A DNA stretch of 32,299 nt. It comes from Acidobacteriaceae bacterium (GTDB lineage: Bacteria > Acidobacteriota > Terriglobia > Terriglobales > Acidobacteriaceae). The number at the start of each line of letters is the position of its first letter. The stretch's first letter is position 1. Made by a program: the position numbers and the translations under genes. The notes beneath the pieces were generated by a model, which saw nothing but the letters and a program-made list of their open reading frames with translations, ran no database searches and was not told the origin of the DNA. The stretch is taken from positions 8,036 through 40,334 of the forward strand of contig PLOG01000219.1 in NCBI GenBank assembly GCA_003142935.1, written 5' to 3'. Of this stretch, positions 1 to 9,743 are shown piece by piece.

Positions 1-1233
1 GCCAAGCCGGAGACCGCACAGACGGTTTCCGCCTTGGAAGCTAGTGCGGTTCGGGAACAACTGGAGCGATTGCTCGCGCATTCGCTTTTTGCCAATAGCA
101 AGCGTTATCCAGTCTTCCTGGCCCATGTGGTTGAGCAGACGCTTCGGGGTAACATGGCCGAGTTGAAGGAACGGATCATCGGCTTCGAGATCTTCGGCCG
201 TTCCCCCACCTTCGATCCGAATATCCATCCCGTGGTCCGCGTTACCGCCGGTGAGGTGCGCAAGCGGCTTTCCCATTACTACCATGACTCCGCCCATGAT
301 GGGGAATGGGTGATCGAGCTTCCCCTCGGCTCCTATGTCCCCGTCTTCCGCGCCCCGGAGCCTGCTTTCACTCCGTTGGACACGACCCCAGAATCACCTG
401 CACGAGACTCCGTATCAACGTTGCAAGCGGTCGCGCGGCGACGGCGGTGGCTGATGCCAGCGCTGGTGGTGACGGCTGCCGCGGCAGGTCTGGGCATTGG
501 ATTGTGGTTGCACCATTTTCAGCCGCCCACGGCCATGGATCGCTTTTGGGCCCCCATGACCGACGGCCCCGCTACGGTCACCTACTGCCTCGGAGAACCG
601 GCCAAAATGCTCGACGAGGAATCGATCCACACCCTCGACGCTCCTAAGGACAGTTCCAAACCGGTGCCGCTGTACTTCAATCTGCACTTTTCCGGTCACT
701 TGGCCTTGGCAGATGTCATCACTCTCACCCGCACAGTCGCTGCTCTCGAAACCCGGCACAAGGCTTTCCGCGTCGCACCGGCCTCGGAGGTTAGCTTCGC
801 CCAGCTTCGCGAGGGCCCTGCTGTGCTGATTGCCGGCTTCGATAACATCTGGACACTTCGCATCACGCAGGGCTTGCGCTTCGGCTTCGAAACGAAAAAT
901 GGAGTGGCCCGGATCGTCGACCGGAAGAGTTCCAACAAGGTGAGCTGGGCTGAGGACTGGAGCGTGCCTTATGAGAAGCGCTCACGTGATTACGCCATTG
1001 TGGCTCGCATCCACGACAGCATCACAGGGCAGCCGGTCATTATTGCAGCTGGTATCTCCGAGGAGGGTACGGAATCCGCCGGCGAGATACTTTACAACCC
1101 TGTTTATCTTGACTCGCTGCTGCAGAAAGCTCCGCCTAACTGGGAGCATATGAACATGGAAGCAGTGATCGAGACGCAGGTGATCGACGGGCATCAAGGT
1201 CCACCGCACGTACTCACCGTCGAGAGTTGGTAA
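1..1233 (+). CDS. Membrane-anchored regulator-like protein with Acidobacteria-type N-terminal domain (5' partial)
   Basis: The reading frame is open from base 1, so the true start is probably upstream; the first in-window start is a TTG at 34. Numbering from there, residues 6-105 form a domain with the signatures SKRYPVFL, LKERIIGFEIFGR, HPVVRVTAGEVRKRL and IELPLGSYVPVF. Almost the same order of motifs occurs in the regulator at 27340-29340, so the two are paralogous at the N terminus. A single hydrophobic segment (about 139-160) follows four arginines, which suggests a cytoplasmic N domain and a periplasmic C domain of about 240 residues. I do not recognise that C domain; unlike the paralogue it has no TolB-like or TPR region. 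The N domain resembles those fused to TolB/TPR modules in CadC-like acidobacterial proteins. A DNA-binding or signalling role is inferred, not shown. Confidence 0.75.
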   Translation, partial: AKPETAQTVSALEASAVREQLERLLAHSLFANSKRYPVFLAHVVEQTLRGNMAELKERIIGFEIFGRSPTFDPNIHPVVRVTAGEVRKRLSHYYHDSAHDGEWVIELPLGSYVPVFRAPEPAFTPLDTTPESPARDSVSTLQAVARRRRWLMPALVVTAAAAGLGIGLWLHHFQPPTAMDRFWAPMTDGPATVTYCLGEPAKMLDEESIHTLDAPKDSSKPVPLYFNLHFSGHLALADVITLTRTVAALETRHKAFRVAPASEVSFAQLREGPAVLIAGFDNIWTLRITQGLRFGFETKNGVARIVDRKSSNKVSWAEDWSVPYEKRSRDYAIVARIHDSITGQPVIIAAGISEEGTESAGEILYNPVYLDSLLQKAPPNWEHMNMEAVIETQVIDGHQGPPHVLTVESW

Positions 1234-1498
1234 GTGCCGGATGGAATTAGGCACATCCACTCTCCAATGTTTATGGCGGTTGTGAGCCGTTAAGGTCTTC
1301 TGTAGTTACATTTTTTGAGTGCTCACTCCAGAACTGCGATGGATCGTGGGCACAGCTAATCTAATCCGGCGCCATGCAAGACGCGGCTGACCGCAGCCCG
1401 GATCAGCTTGAAGTCGCAGACGAAACGAATATGTTTACTTGTTTGGAGTCTATCGTTGCCGAAGCCACGAGGAGTGGAAGAAATACGAGGAGAACGAA

Positions 1499-3298
1499 AT
1501 GCATCGGACCAAATCCATCACAATTTGCGCCATAGCCCTGATTCTCGGAGCCATGGCCCTGCCTGCGGGAGGCCAATACACGCCCGCCAAACATGCTCCT
1601 CAAGCCACCACAGCCGCCGCCAGGGACTGGTGGAAAAACGCCGTCATCTATGAGATCTACCCGCGCAGTTTTCAGGACTCGAACGGCGACGGCATCGGCG
1701 ACCTGAATGGCATCACCCAGCGCATGGACTACCTGAAAGAACTGGGCGTGGACGCCATTTGGTTGACGCCTGTCTACCCATCACCGCAGGCCGACTTCGG
1801 CTATGACATCTCCGACTACAAGAACATCGATCCGCAATATGGCACGCTGGCCGACTTTGACCGGCTGGTGGCCGAGGCCGGGAAGCGGCATATTCGTATC
1901 GTGATGGACATGGTGATGAACCACACGTCGGATCAGCACAAATGGTTTATAGAGTCGCGCTCGTCGCGCACCAATCCCTATCGCGACTGGTATATGTGGC
2001 GCGACGGCAAGGGCGAGACAGCGACGAGCAAAGGCGCGCCACCTAATAACTGGCAGTCGGAGTTTGGTCACTCGGCGTGGCAGTGGGACGAAAAGACGCG
2101 CCAGTACTACTATCACAAGTTTTATCTCCAGCAGGCGGACCTTAACTGGAACAATCCAAAAGTCCATCAAGCCTTCAAAGACATTATCGGATTCTGGTTG
2201 CAGCGCGGCGTGGGAGGCCTCCGCTTCGACGCCATCACTACTCTCTTCGAGGACCCGAGTGACACCGACGAAAACGTCCTCCTAGACAAGAGCGGCAATC
2301 CCATCCTCGACGCCTTCGGCGAACCCACGGTTGACGGCCTGAAGACCGAATTCCTCCCCGGTGTACACGCGGTCATGCAGGAGATGCGCGCCACAATGGA
2401 CACATTCAACGCCGCCAGCTTTCCCGGCACGCGGGTGGTGATCGGCGAAACCTACGTGGCGAACATCGCCGCGCTGGCCGAGGAGTATGGGAGCGCGCAG
2501 AGGCCAGAGTTTCACCTGCCCATGGACACACAACTGGGCATGCTCGACACCCTGAATGTGGCCCAATTCCGCGCCCGGCTCCTCGACGCCGAGACGGGCC
2601 TCAACGGCAACACACCGCTTTTCGTCTTCGACAATCACGACAGGCCGCGTCTGGACATGCGCTACGGCGATGGCGTGCACAACTCGGATATTCAGCGCGT
2701 CATCTCCACGGTTCTGTTCGCCAGTCGCGGGGCCGCGCTGTTCTATTACGGCGACGAGATCGGCATGAAGACAACCCCGCCCACCCGCAAGGAAGACGTG
2801 AAGGATCCAGTGGGCGTGACCGGCTGGCCCAAGGAAAAGGGCCGCGACGGTGAGCGTACGCCCATGCAGTGGAATGCGAGCGCAAACGCGGGCTTCACCC
2901 CTGCCGGCGTCAAGCCCTGGCTGCCCGTTCCGCCCACCTCCGCCACAGTCAACGTGCAGGCTGAGGAGGCCGATCCTAACTCGCTTCTGGCTTGGTACAA
3001 AGCCCTGATTCACTTGAAGAAGACCAATCCAGCATTCGCTGATGGAACTGACATCATGCTGGACCCTGAGAATACCAAGGTGCTGAGCTGGATGCGGCAA
3101 CGTGACGGCGCGCCTCAGGTGGTGGTGGCAGTGAATTTCACCGCCGATCCGCAAACCGTGAATCTATCGGCAAGAGAGGCGGGCCTCAAGGCAGCCCACC
3201 TTAAAACACTGCTGAAAAGCCCTGGCGGCGCCGACCCGGCATCGACCGAGGCCATCGAATTGGCTCCGTTCGGAGTTTATATCGGAGAAGTGCAGTAA
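1499..3298 (+). CDS. Exported GH13 alpha-amylase family alpha-glucosidase
   Basis: A 599-residue secreted glycoside hydrolase family 13 enzyme, expected to cleave alpha-glucosidic bonds in oligosaccharides. The start at 1499 is chosen because AGGAG lies 6 bases upstream and it gives a clean signal peptide (hydrophobic stretch, then PAGGQ near residue 26). The (beta/alpha)8 barrel starts near residue 43 with WKNAVIYEIYPRSF. The catalytic motifs are all present: DMVMNH (about 137-142), GLRFDA with nucleophile D244, VIGETY with acid/base E317, and FDNHD with D381. The IYPRSF and long-B-domain layout fits oligo-1,6-glucosidase or alpha-glucosidase subfamilies better than endo-amylases. A C-terminal beta domain ends at LAPFGVYIGEVQ. 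The CRTAC1 protein follows after 173 bp. Exact linkage specificity cannot be read from sequence. Confidence 0.93.
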   Translation: MHRTKSITICAIALILGAMALPAGGQYTPAKHAPQATTAAARDWWKNAVIYEIYPRSFQDSNGDGIGDLNGITQRMDYLKELGVDAIWLTPVYPSPQADFGYDISDYKNIDPQYGTLADFDRLVAEAGKRHIRIVMDMVMNHTSDQHKWFIESRSSRTNPYRDWYMWRDGKGETATSKGAPPNNWQSEFGHSAWQWDEKTRQYYYHKFYLQQADLNWNNPKVHQAFKDIIGFWLQRGVGGLRFDAITTLFEDPSDTDENVLLDKSGNPILDAFGEPTVDGLKTEFLPGVHAVMQEMRATMDTFNAASFPGTRVVIGETYVANIAALAEEYGSAQRPEFHLPMDTQLGMLDTLNVAQFRARLLDAETGLNGNTPLFVFDNHDRPRLDMRYGDGVHNSDIQRVISTVLFASRGAALFYYGDEIGMKTTPPTRKEDVKDPVGVTGWPKEKGRDGERTPMQWNASANAGFTPAGVKPWLPVPPTSATVNVQAEEADPNSLLAWYKALIHLKKTNPAFADGTDIMLDPENTKVLSWMRQRDGAPQVVVAVNFTADPQTVNLSAREAGLKAAHLKTLLKSPGGADPASTEAIELAPFGVYIGEVQ

Positions 3299-3471
3299 CG
3301 GCTGAATTGTAGGTGATCATTAATCGCGCGGCGGCGATCCCACTTTCCGGGATTGCCGCGAGCGTTCGAATGCCGTGCGGTGCGAGTTTACTTTGGTCGC
3401 TGGAAGGCCGCCTGCATTTTCATCGGGCTAGAGGATATACTCGCCTTTCGGAGCGCGGATCAAGGCAAACC

Positions 3472-5397
3472 ATGCCCCAAGGAGCGTCTGCATTGCCGTC
3501 TACACGTCGCGGATTCCTGAAATCGTTGTCGAGGACGGCGCTGGTCTTGCCGCTTGAAGAGGTATTGAAACTCGCGAGGCCAGCCTTTGGACTTGAGGGA
3601 CGCTCCCCGCAGGAAGGGCAGTCGCACAATACGATGGGCAGCGAGCGGCAAGGATATGAAGCGCAGGCCCGCCCCGCACCGAAGGGTCTGCCTTCGCCAG
3701 TGACCGGGACACCGCTGGGAGTGCAGTTTGTCGATGTGGCCAGGCAAGCCGGACTCAACGTAAAGACCATCTACGGTGGTGAACACCGCAACAAGTACCT
3801 GCTCGAAACCACTGGTTGCGGCGCAGCCTTCTTCGACTACGACCAGGATGATTGGGTAGACATTTTCCTCGTCAACGGCTGGCGGCTCGAAGGCTTTCCT
3901 AAGAATCAGGAGCCAGTGTGCCACTTGTTCAAGAACAACCGCGACGGAACCTTTACCGACGTGACTGAAAAGGCAGGACTGGCTCGCTCCGGCTGGGGTC
4001 AGGCCTGCTGCGTGGGCGACTATAACAACGACGGCTGGAACGACCTCTTCGTCAGCTATTACGGCCAGAACGCGCTCTTCCGCAATAATGGCAACGGGAC
4101 ATTTACCGACGTGACCAAAGAGGCAGGCCTTTTGCAATCCCGGCTCCGCTGGAACTCTGGCTGCTCCTTTCTGGACTACGACAAGGACGGCCATCTCGAC
4201 CTCTTTGTAGGCAATTACATCGACTTCGACGTGAAGACGGCGCCCACGCCGGAGGACGCCAATTGCACGTACAAAGGGATTCAGGTAGCCTGCGGGCCGC
4301 CGGGGTTGGAGGGCGGCAAGAACCTGCTCTACCACAACAACGGCGACGGCACCTTTACCGACGTAAGTGAAAAATCCGGGATGTGGAGCGCGGTGGGAAG
4401 CTATGCGTTGAGCGCAGCCGTGGCCGACCTGGACAACAATGGCTGGTCTGACATCTATGTGGCGAACGACTCGACCACCGCTACCTATTACCAGAACCAG
4501 AAGGACGGCACCTTCAAGGACGGGGCGATCGAGGCGGGTGTGGCTTATTCGCCCGACGGCAAGCCGCAGGCCGGGATGGGCGTCTCGGTCGGGGACTACA
4601 ACCGGGATGGATTGCTGGATATTGTGAAGACGAATTTTGCCGGCGATACCGATTCCTTGTTCATGAATCTGGGAGACGGCTCGTTCGATGACCGCACCTA
4701 CCAGGCGGGACTGGGAATGAATACGCGGCTGATGGGCTGGGGCGTGAGCTTCGTCGATATCGACAACGATGGCTGGCTCGATATCCTGATCGCCAACGGG
4801 CACGTCTATCCCGAGGTGGACGGAACACAAGTCGATGCCGCCTACGCCGAGCGCAAGTACCTCTACCGCAATCTGCGCAATGGCCAGTTTGAAGACGTAA
4901 GCCTGATTGGCGGCAGCGGCATCATGGCCGCGGTTCCAGCCAGGGGCTTCGCGGTGGGCGATTACGACAACGATGGCTGCCTCGATATGGTGGTGAACTG
5001 CGTAAATGCCCCACCTCAGTTGCTCCATTGCGAATCGGCACTGAAGCGCAGTTGGATCAAGATTCGCGTCGTGGGGACCAAGAGCAACCGCACCGGAATC
5101 GGCGCGCGGCTGAAGGTAGTGGCCCGGACCGGCACTCCTGCCCTCAGCGCCAAGCCCGATGCCACGTTGGTTCAGATCGACGAGGTCCACTCCTGCAACG
5201 GCTACTACTCGGCCAGCGACCTCCGCACCCACTTCGGCCTGGGCGATGCAACCAAAGTCGACTTGGTGGAGATTCGCTGGCCCTCCGGTGCCGTGGACAC
5301 ACTGAAAGACCTGGATGTGAACAGGCTTTATGTGATCGAGGAGGGTGGCAAAATCCTCAAAGTTGACACTTTTACCGCAACGAAAGTGAAGGCCTGA
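3472..5397 (+). CDS. CRTAC1 family protein: Tat signal, FG-GAP/VCBS repeats, ASPIC/UnbV domain
   Basis: A 641-residue exported protein with a predicted beta-propeller. The start at 3472 is preferred over the upstream in-frame GTG (3313): AAGG lies 6 bases upstream and it places a canonical twin-arginine motif, TRRGFLK, at residues 11-17, so folded export by Tat is expected. At least seven calcium-loop repeats of the type DYDxDGxxDxxV are visible (for example DYDQDDWVDIF, DYNNDGWNDLF, DYDKDGHLDLF, DLDNNGWSDIY, DYNRDGLLDIV, DIDNDGWLDIL, DYDNDGCLDMV). The C-terminal 90 residues match the ASPIC/UnbV type (GIGARLKV, HSCNGYYSAS, HFGLGDA, VEIRWPSG). Such proteins are frequent near TonB-dependent receptors in Acidobacteriota; the biochemical role is unknown. 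The metal-loop repeats suggest calcium binding. Confidence 0.93.
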   Translation: MPQGASALPSTRRGFLKSLSRTALVLPLEEVLKLARPAFGLEGRSPQEGQSHNTMGSERQGYEAQARPAPKGLPSPVTGTPLGVQFVDVARQAGLNVKTIYGGEHRNKYLLETTGCGAAFFDYDQDDWVDIFLVNGWRLEGFPKNQEPVCHLFKNNRDGTFTDVTEKAGLARSGWGQACCVGDYNNDGWNDLFVSYYGQNALFRNNGNGTFTDVTKEAGLLQSRLRWNSGCSFLDYDKDGHLDLFVGNYIDFDVKTAPTPEDANCTYKGIQVACGPPGLEGGKNLLYHNNGDGTFTDVSEKSGMWSAVGSYALSAAVADLDNNGWSDIYVANDSTTATYYQNQKDGTFKDGAIEAGVAYSPDGKPQAGMGVSVGDYNRDGLLDIVKTNFAGDTDSLFMNLGDGSFDDRTYQAGLGMNTRLMGWGVSFVDIDNDGWLDILIANGHVYPEVDGTQVDAAYAERKYLYRNLRNGQFEDVSLIGGSGIMAAVPARGFAVGDYDNDGCLDMVVNCVNAPPQLLHCESALKRSWIKIRVVGTKSNRTGIGARLKVVARTGTPALSAKPDATLVQIDEVHSCNGYYSASDLRTHFGLGDATKVDLVEIRWPSGAVDTLKDLDVNRLYVIEEGGKILKVDTFTATKVKA

Positions 5398-5632
5398 GCT
5401 GCCCTCCACGGAGCAGGAGTGAGATGCGAAGCTGATGGGCAGTTCAATACGTTTCAGCTGAACTTTTCAATGGGTAAAACGGGGTTGTTTCTCATGAAGT
5501 ATTTGAGTAAGTTGCTGATATTAAAAGGTTACTATTACTAAATGACGGCGGGAAGAAGCTGCGTCCGAGAGATTGAATGATCAAATACATACAGGAATCG
5601 ATACATTGTATTTAACACTGAAGGCCTTCCTT

Positions 5633-5669
5633 TTTTTCTGTTGACAATGCCTCATGCTTGGAATATTGT
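5633..5669 (+). promoter_or_regulatory. Candidate promoter upstream of the first TonB-dependent receptor
   Basis: TTGACA at 5641-5646 is followed, after exactly 17 bases, by TATTGT at 5664-5669, a good sigma-70 -35 and a moderate -10. It would give a leader of about 195 bases before the receptor gene at 5870. The upstream half belongs to a 19-base sequence (5633-5651) that recurs exactly at 13529-13547. The rest of the 472-bp gap (5398-5869) is AT-richer than the flanking genes, and I see no coding potential in it. Confidence 0.45.
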
Positions 5670-5869
5670 CTTGAGCTGTTCCGGTTTATGCAATTTTATG
5701 TGCTCCTGGTTTTTCCACTCAGGGAGCGGCGACTTCGGATTTTAGCGACCCTGCCATTGCGGCGGGTGAGTCTTTCGTGCCGACCGAGAGTAGCGAGCTT
5801 TCTTGTCGGCAGATACATCACAAGTGAAAAGTGAAAAAACTAAGCATTTTCATGAGACCAGGAGACCAA

Positions 5870-8800
5870 ATGAACAAGACTCTACGTACAGCACTCGTGC
5901 TGGCGCTTTTTGTCTGCGTGGGTTTGCTGCTCTATATGCCGGCCAGTGCGCAGTCGGTCTACGGATCGATTTTCGGCACTGTGACCGATTCGACCGGGGC
6001 GGCCGTCGCAGGCGCCACGATCACGGTAACGGACGAGGCCAAGGGCACCGTCGTTACTGCCACCTCCAACGGCTCGGGCGACTATAGCGTTCCCCACCTT
6101 ATCCCCGACGTTTACGACCTCAAGGTCACGCTCAAGGGCTTCAAGGCCTTCGAGACCAAGGGCATTCAGGTCGAGGCCGACACGGCGCCCCGCATTGACC
6201 CCATCATGCAGGTCGGCGGCGGCAATGAATCCGTCGAAGTAAACGCCGAATCGCAGCCGGAGTTGAAGACCGACCGCGCCGACGTCTCCACCGTTTTCGA
6301 CCAGCAGCAAGTTTCCAGCCTCCCGGTTGGCGACCAGAACTTTACCAACCTGCAACTGTTGCTGCCGGGCGCCCAGATTCTGGGCTGGTCCCACGCGGCC
6401 GATGAAAATCCCCAAGGTTCCAAACAGATTCAGGTTGACGGCCAGGCCTTCGGCGGAACCGCCTTCGAGCTGGACGGCACCGACAACCAGGATCCGATTC
6501 TGGGCATCATCGTCATCAATCCTGCAATGGATGCGGTGACTGAGACCAAGATCACCACGCAGAACTTCGACGCCGAGTTGGGCAAGGCCGTCTCCGCGGT
6601 GGTTACCGCCCAGACCCGTTCGGGCACCAACCAGTTCCACGGAAGCGCTTATGACTTCCGCACCGGCAATGCGAACCAGGCACGCGATCCCTACTCCTCG
6701 GAGACGCGGGGCAAGTACGACCCCGTTGCAAACCCCAACGGTCTTCCGGCCGGCTTGAAGAACCGCTTGGGCGGGTCCATCGGCGGACCGATTCTGAAGA
6801 ACAAGGCGTTCTTCTTCGGCAACTATGAGGCGCAGCGCCAGAAGGTCGGAACATCGGCCTCCGACACTCTGCCCACCAACCTGCTGACTCAGACCGCCCT
6901 AGGCAAAGAAGTAGGCCCAAGCGGAATCGCCGGCGCTGACTTCAGCGAGTATGCGACACAGCTCGGCGCTGCAGGCATCATTTACCAGGCCAATGGCACG
7001 GCGTACCCACACAACGTGATTCCGACGGCCCAGCTTTCAACACCGGCGCTGAACCTGCTATCGGCTCTCGCGCCGTACACCACGAACATCAAGCCTGGCG
7101 GCACTGGCAATTTGAACGGCCTGGACAAGAACTTCAACGAGACCGGCACGGGCCTGTTCAACAGCAACCAGTGGACAGAGCGCGTGGATTACTCCCTCAG
7201 CGAAAAGATGCACGCCTTTGAGCGCTTCTCGCGCTTCTGGGACACATTGTCAGGCACGGTGATGTTCGGCGCAGCCGGCGGTCCGGGCTTCGGCATCGGC
7301 GGCTACGGCGGCACCTCGCAGGGCTCCGACGACAGTCTGGCCTCGGGCATGGATATTGCCATCAGCCCCAAGCTGCTTACCGACTTCCGCCTCGGCTATC
7401 TGCGCTACAACATCATCGACTCCAAGTATGACGGGACCACCGCTTACGCGACTACCCTGGGCATGCCGGGACTCAACGTTTCCACCTATCCCGGCTCCGG
7501 CGGCGCGCCTGGGTTCTTCATGCAGACTTTGCCCGGCGGGACCCAACAACCCCAATATGGCGGCGCTCTGAACATCAACCGCTGCAACTGCCCTCTGGAT
7601 GAGCGCGAAGACCAGGGCCAGATCGTCAATAACTGGACGATGGTCTGGGGCAACCACACCTTCAAGGCCGGCGCCGATCTGCGCTATGGCCGCAACCTCC
7701 GCGTTCCCTCCGATACGGATCGCGCCGGAGATTTGAACTTTGGCAACGGCCCGACTTCGGCCCTCGCGGGAACCACGGGCGGTCTGGGTTTCGCCTCATT
7801 CCTTCTGGGCGATGTCTCTAATGCCCCCGGCACCGGAGCTGAAACCGGCACCTTCGGCCGCTACGTCGGCAACGTCACTGAGGGCAACGCCAAGGAATTC
7901 CAAAAGCGGACCTTCTTTTACGCAGAAGACGCCTGGCGCGTCACCCACAACCTGACCGTCAACCTGGGCCTGCGCTGGGAGTTGTACTTCCCGGAGACCG
8001 TCAATGGGCCGGGCAATGGCGCATTGATGAACATGAACGACGGCTATCTGCATGTGGCCGGCATCGGCGGCATCCCCAGCGACATGGGCTGGTCCGCGAA
8101 GTTGTCGAAGCAGTTTGCGCCTCGCATCAGCGCCACCTACCAGCTTGGCCCGAAGACCGTCATTCGCGCCGGCTACGGACGCAGCTTTGACATCGGCGTC
8201 TTTGGCTCCGTCTTCGGCCACACCGTTACCCAGAACCTGCCGGTTCTGGCCAACCAGGAAGTCAACGCGACCCAGACTTACGGAACCGCCTTCAATCTGG
8301 CGGTGGGACCTCCACCGAACGTCTTCCCAGTGGTTCCCAAGGATGGCCTGTTGCCTAATCCGGGACATCTCGTCACAAGCAAGGTACGTCCCAACCCGAT
8401 GAATTTCCCGACGATCGATGCCTGGAACCTGAGCGTGCAGCGCGCCCTCACTCCAACACTCACACTGACCGTGGCCTATGTCGGCAACAAGGGAACGCAT
8501 ACGCTGGGCGACGGCGACAGCCGCAACACCAATCCCAACGAAGCGGCCATCAACCTGCCGGCATCCTATAATGGCTACAACGGCCAGGCGCTGCACTATG
8601 ATCCCAGCGTGGCCGCTCCCGGCAGCACGACTAACCCTACTGGTATCGCGGCCAACGGCGGCACCTCCACGCAGAACTTCCTGCAGCGCTACTACTTCGG
8701 CTCTCTACCAGCCTGCACGGACAGCAATTACGTCACCCCCGTCGGCGAGTCTAATATATCGTCCGGCATGTGCGGTTGGGACCAAGCCATCTTCTACCAG

Positions 8801-9613
8801 GGCGACAACCAGAACACCGAATACGACGCCCTGCAAGTCACGCTAGCCCAGACTTTCTCCAAGGGGCTTGCGGTCACCGTCAACTATAACTGGGCCGCCG
8901 CGTTCGACGAGAACACGACCTACTGGACCTGGAACCACGCCGTAACCCGCGAGCCCGACAGCAACGTCCGCAGGCAGGCACTGACCATGTACGGCAGCTA
9001 CGACTTGCCCTTCGGCAAGGGCAAGCAGTATCTGACCGCAGCGAACCGGTTGGAAGACCTGATTATTGGCGGTTACCAGGTGAGCACGGTGCTGAACTGG
9101 TCGGGCGGCTTGCCGTTCGGGGTCTCCTACAACAACACCAGCAAAAACGTTCCTGGCAGCGCGCCGAACTACCCGAGCGCTTCCGGAAAAATGAAAACCA
9201 GCCTCGGCGGCTTCAATGCTGCAGCTAAAAAGCGCAAGTTCTACGATCAGCAGATTCCTTGCGCGGACACTGCCGTTTGCACATCTCCCACGGCAACGGG
9301 TGACCTCACCGACCCGATCGATGCTGCAGCCGGAACCGGAATCTTCGTGAACCCCGGTCTGGACAACATCGGCAACGTAGGCTACAACACCTACCGCGGC
9401 CCTGGGTTCTTCAACGACGACTTCGGGATCACCAAAGCGTTCACCGTCTGGGACCACGTCGTCACCAAGTTCCGCATGGATGCGTTCAACGTATTCAACC
9501 ACATCAATCCAGGCAACCCCGGCAGCGACATCGAGTCGGAAGGCGACATCACCGGCCAGGGACCTGGCGGCAATTCTCGCTACCTGGAATTCTCACTTCG
9601 CGTTCAGTTCTAA
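5870..9613 (+). CDS. TonB-dependent receptor with N-terminal carboxypeptidase-regulatory-like domain (Oar-like)
   Basis: A 1247-residue outer-membrane protein, probably a transporter for large or complex substrates. The start at 5870 has AGGAG 5 bases upstream; an in-frame GTG at 5831 has no such site. A signal peptide ends at ASAQ (about residue 28). Residues 30-115 form a carboxypeptidase-regulatory/Cna-B-like domain (SIFGTVTDSTGAAVAGATI). A plug-like region follows, with ELKTDRADVSTVFDQQQV, LPVGDQNFTNLQLLLPG, VDGQAFGGTAFELDGTDNQD and GTNQFHGSAYDFRTGNANQARDP. The remainder is a beta barrel, ending LEFSLRVQF with the terminal Phe expected of a Bam-recognised barrel. This architecture is strongly expanded in Acidobacteriota. 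It sits between the CRTAC1 protein and two TPR proteins. No TonB box is obvious, and the substrate is unknown; the upstream GH13 enzyme hints at glucans. Confidence 0.92.
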   Translation: MNKTLRTALVLALFVCVGLLLYMPASAQSVYGSIFGTVTDSTGAAVAGATITVTDEAKGTVVTATSNGSGDYSVPHLIPDVYDLKVTLKGFKAFETKGIQVEADTAPRIDPIMQVGGGNESVEVNAESQPELKTDRADVSTVFDQQQVSSLPVGDQNFTNLQLLLPGAQILGWSHAADENPQGSKQIQVDGQAFGGTAFELDGTDNQDPILGIIVINPAMDAVTETKITTQNFDAELGKAVSAVVTAQTRSGTNQFHGSAYDFRTGNANQARDPYSSETRGKYDPVANPNGLPAGLKNRLGGSIGGPILKNKAFFFGNYEAQRQKVGTSASDTLPTNLLTQTALGKEVGPSGIAGADFSEYATQLGAAGIIYQANGTAYPHNVIPTAQLSTPALNLLSALAPYTTNIKPGGTGNLNGLDKNFNETGTGLFNSNQWTERVDYSLSEKMHAFERFSRFWDTLSGTVMFGAAGGPGFGIGGYGGTSQGSDDSLASGMDIAISPKLLTDFRLGYLRYNIIDSKYDGTTAYATTLGMPGLNVSTYPGSGGAPGFFMQTLPGGTQQPQYGGALNINRCNCPLDEREDQGQIVNNWTMVWGNHTFKAGADLRYGRNLRVPSDTDRAGDLNFGNGPTSALAGTTGGLGFASFLLGDVSNAPGTGAETGTFGRYVGNVTEGNAKEFQKRTFFYAEDAWRVTHNLTVNLGLRWELYFPETVNGPGNGALMNMNDGYLHVAGIGGIPSDMGWSAKLSKQFAPRISATYQLGPKTVIRAGYGRSFDIGVFGSVFGHTVTQNLPVLANQEVNATQTYGTAFNLAVGPPPNVFPVVPKDGLLPNPGHLVTSKVRPNPMNFPTIDAWNLSVQRALTPTLTLTVAYVGNKGTHTLGDGDSRNTNPNEAAINLPASYNGYNGQALHYDPSVAAPGSTTNPTGIAANGGTSTQNFLQRYYFGSLPACTDSNYVTPVGESNISSGMCGWDQAIFYQGDNQNTEYDALQVTLAQTFSKGLAVTVNYNWAAAFDENTTYWTWNHAVTREPDSNVRRQALTMYGSYDLPFGKGKQYLTAANRLEDLIIGGYQVSTVLNWSGGLPFGVSYNNTSKNVPGSAPNYPSASGKMKTSLGGFNAAAKKRKFYDQQIPCADTAVCTSPTATGDLTDPIDAAAGTGIFVNPGLDNIGNVGYNTYRGPGFFNDDFGITKAFTVWDHVVTKFRMDAFNVFNHINPGNPGSDIESEGDITGQGPGGNSRYLEFSLRVQF

Positions 9614-9638
9614 CTCGCGAAGGAACTGCAACCTCAAC

Positions 9639-9664
9639 ACGAGGGGAGCTTCGGCTCCCCTCGT
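9639..9664 (+). terminator. Rho-independent terminator with TTCG tetraloop
   Basis: A perfect 11-bp stem (ACGAGGGGAGC / GCTCCCCTCGT) closes on TTCG, an exceptionally stable loop, 25 bases after the receptor stop codon. It is followed by TCTTTC, a weak U-tract. It should separate the receptor from the TPR genes that begin at 9744. Confidence 0.8.
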
Positions 9665-9743
9665 TCTTTCACCCCCAACATCTATCGTCGAAGCCTGGAA
9701 AAGATTGCGCTTCACGAACTAAACTAAAAGCCAGGATTCTAAA

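Noticed and set aside
3460-5409. 649-codon minus-strand frame opposite the CRTAC1 gene
   Set aside because: Long antisense frame produced by GC-rich codon bias; the composition is not protein-like and the plus strand has clear domains.
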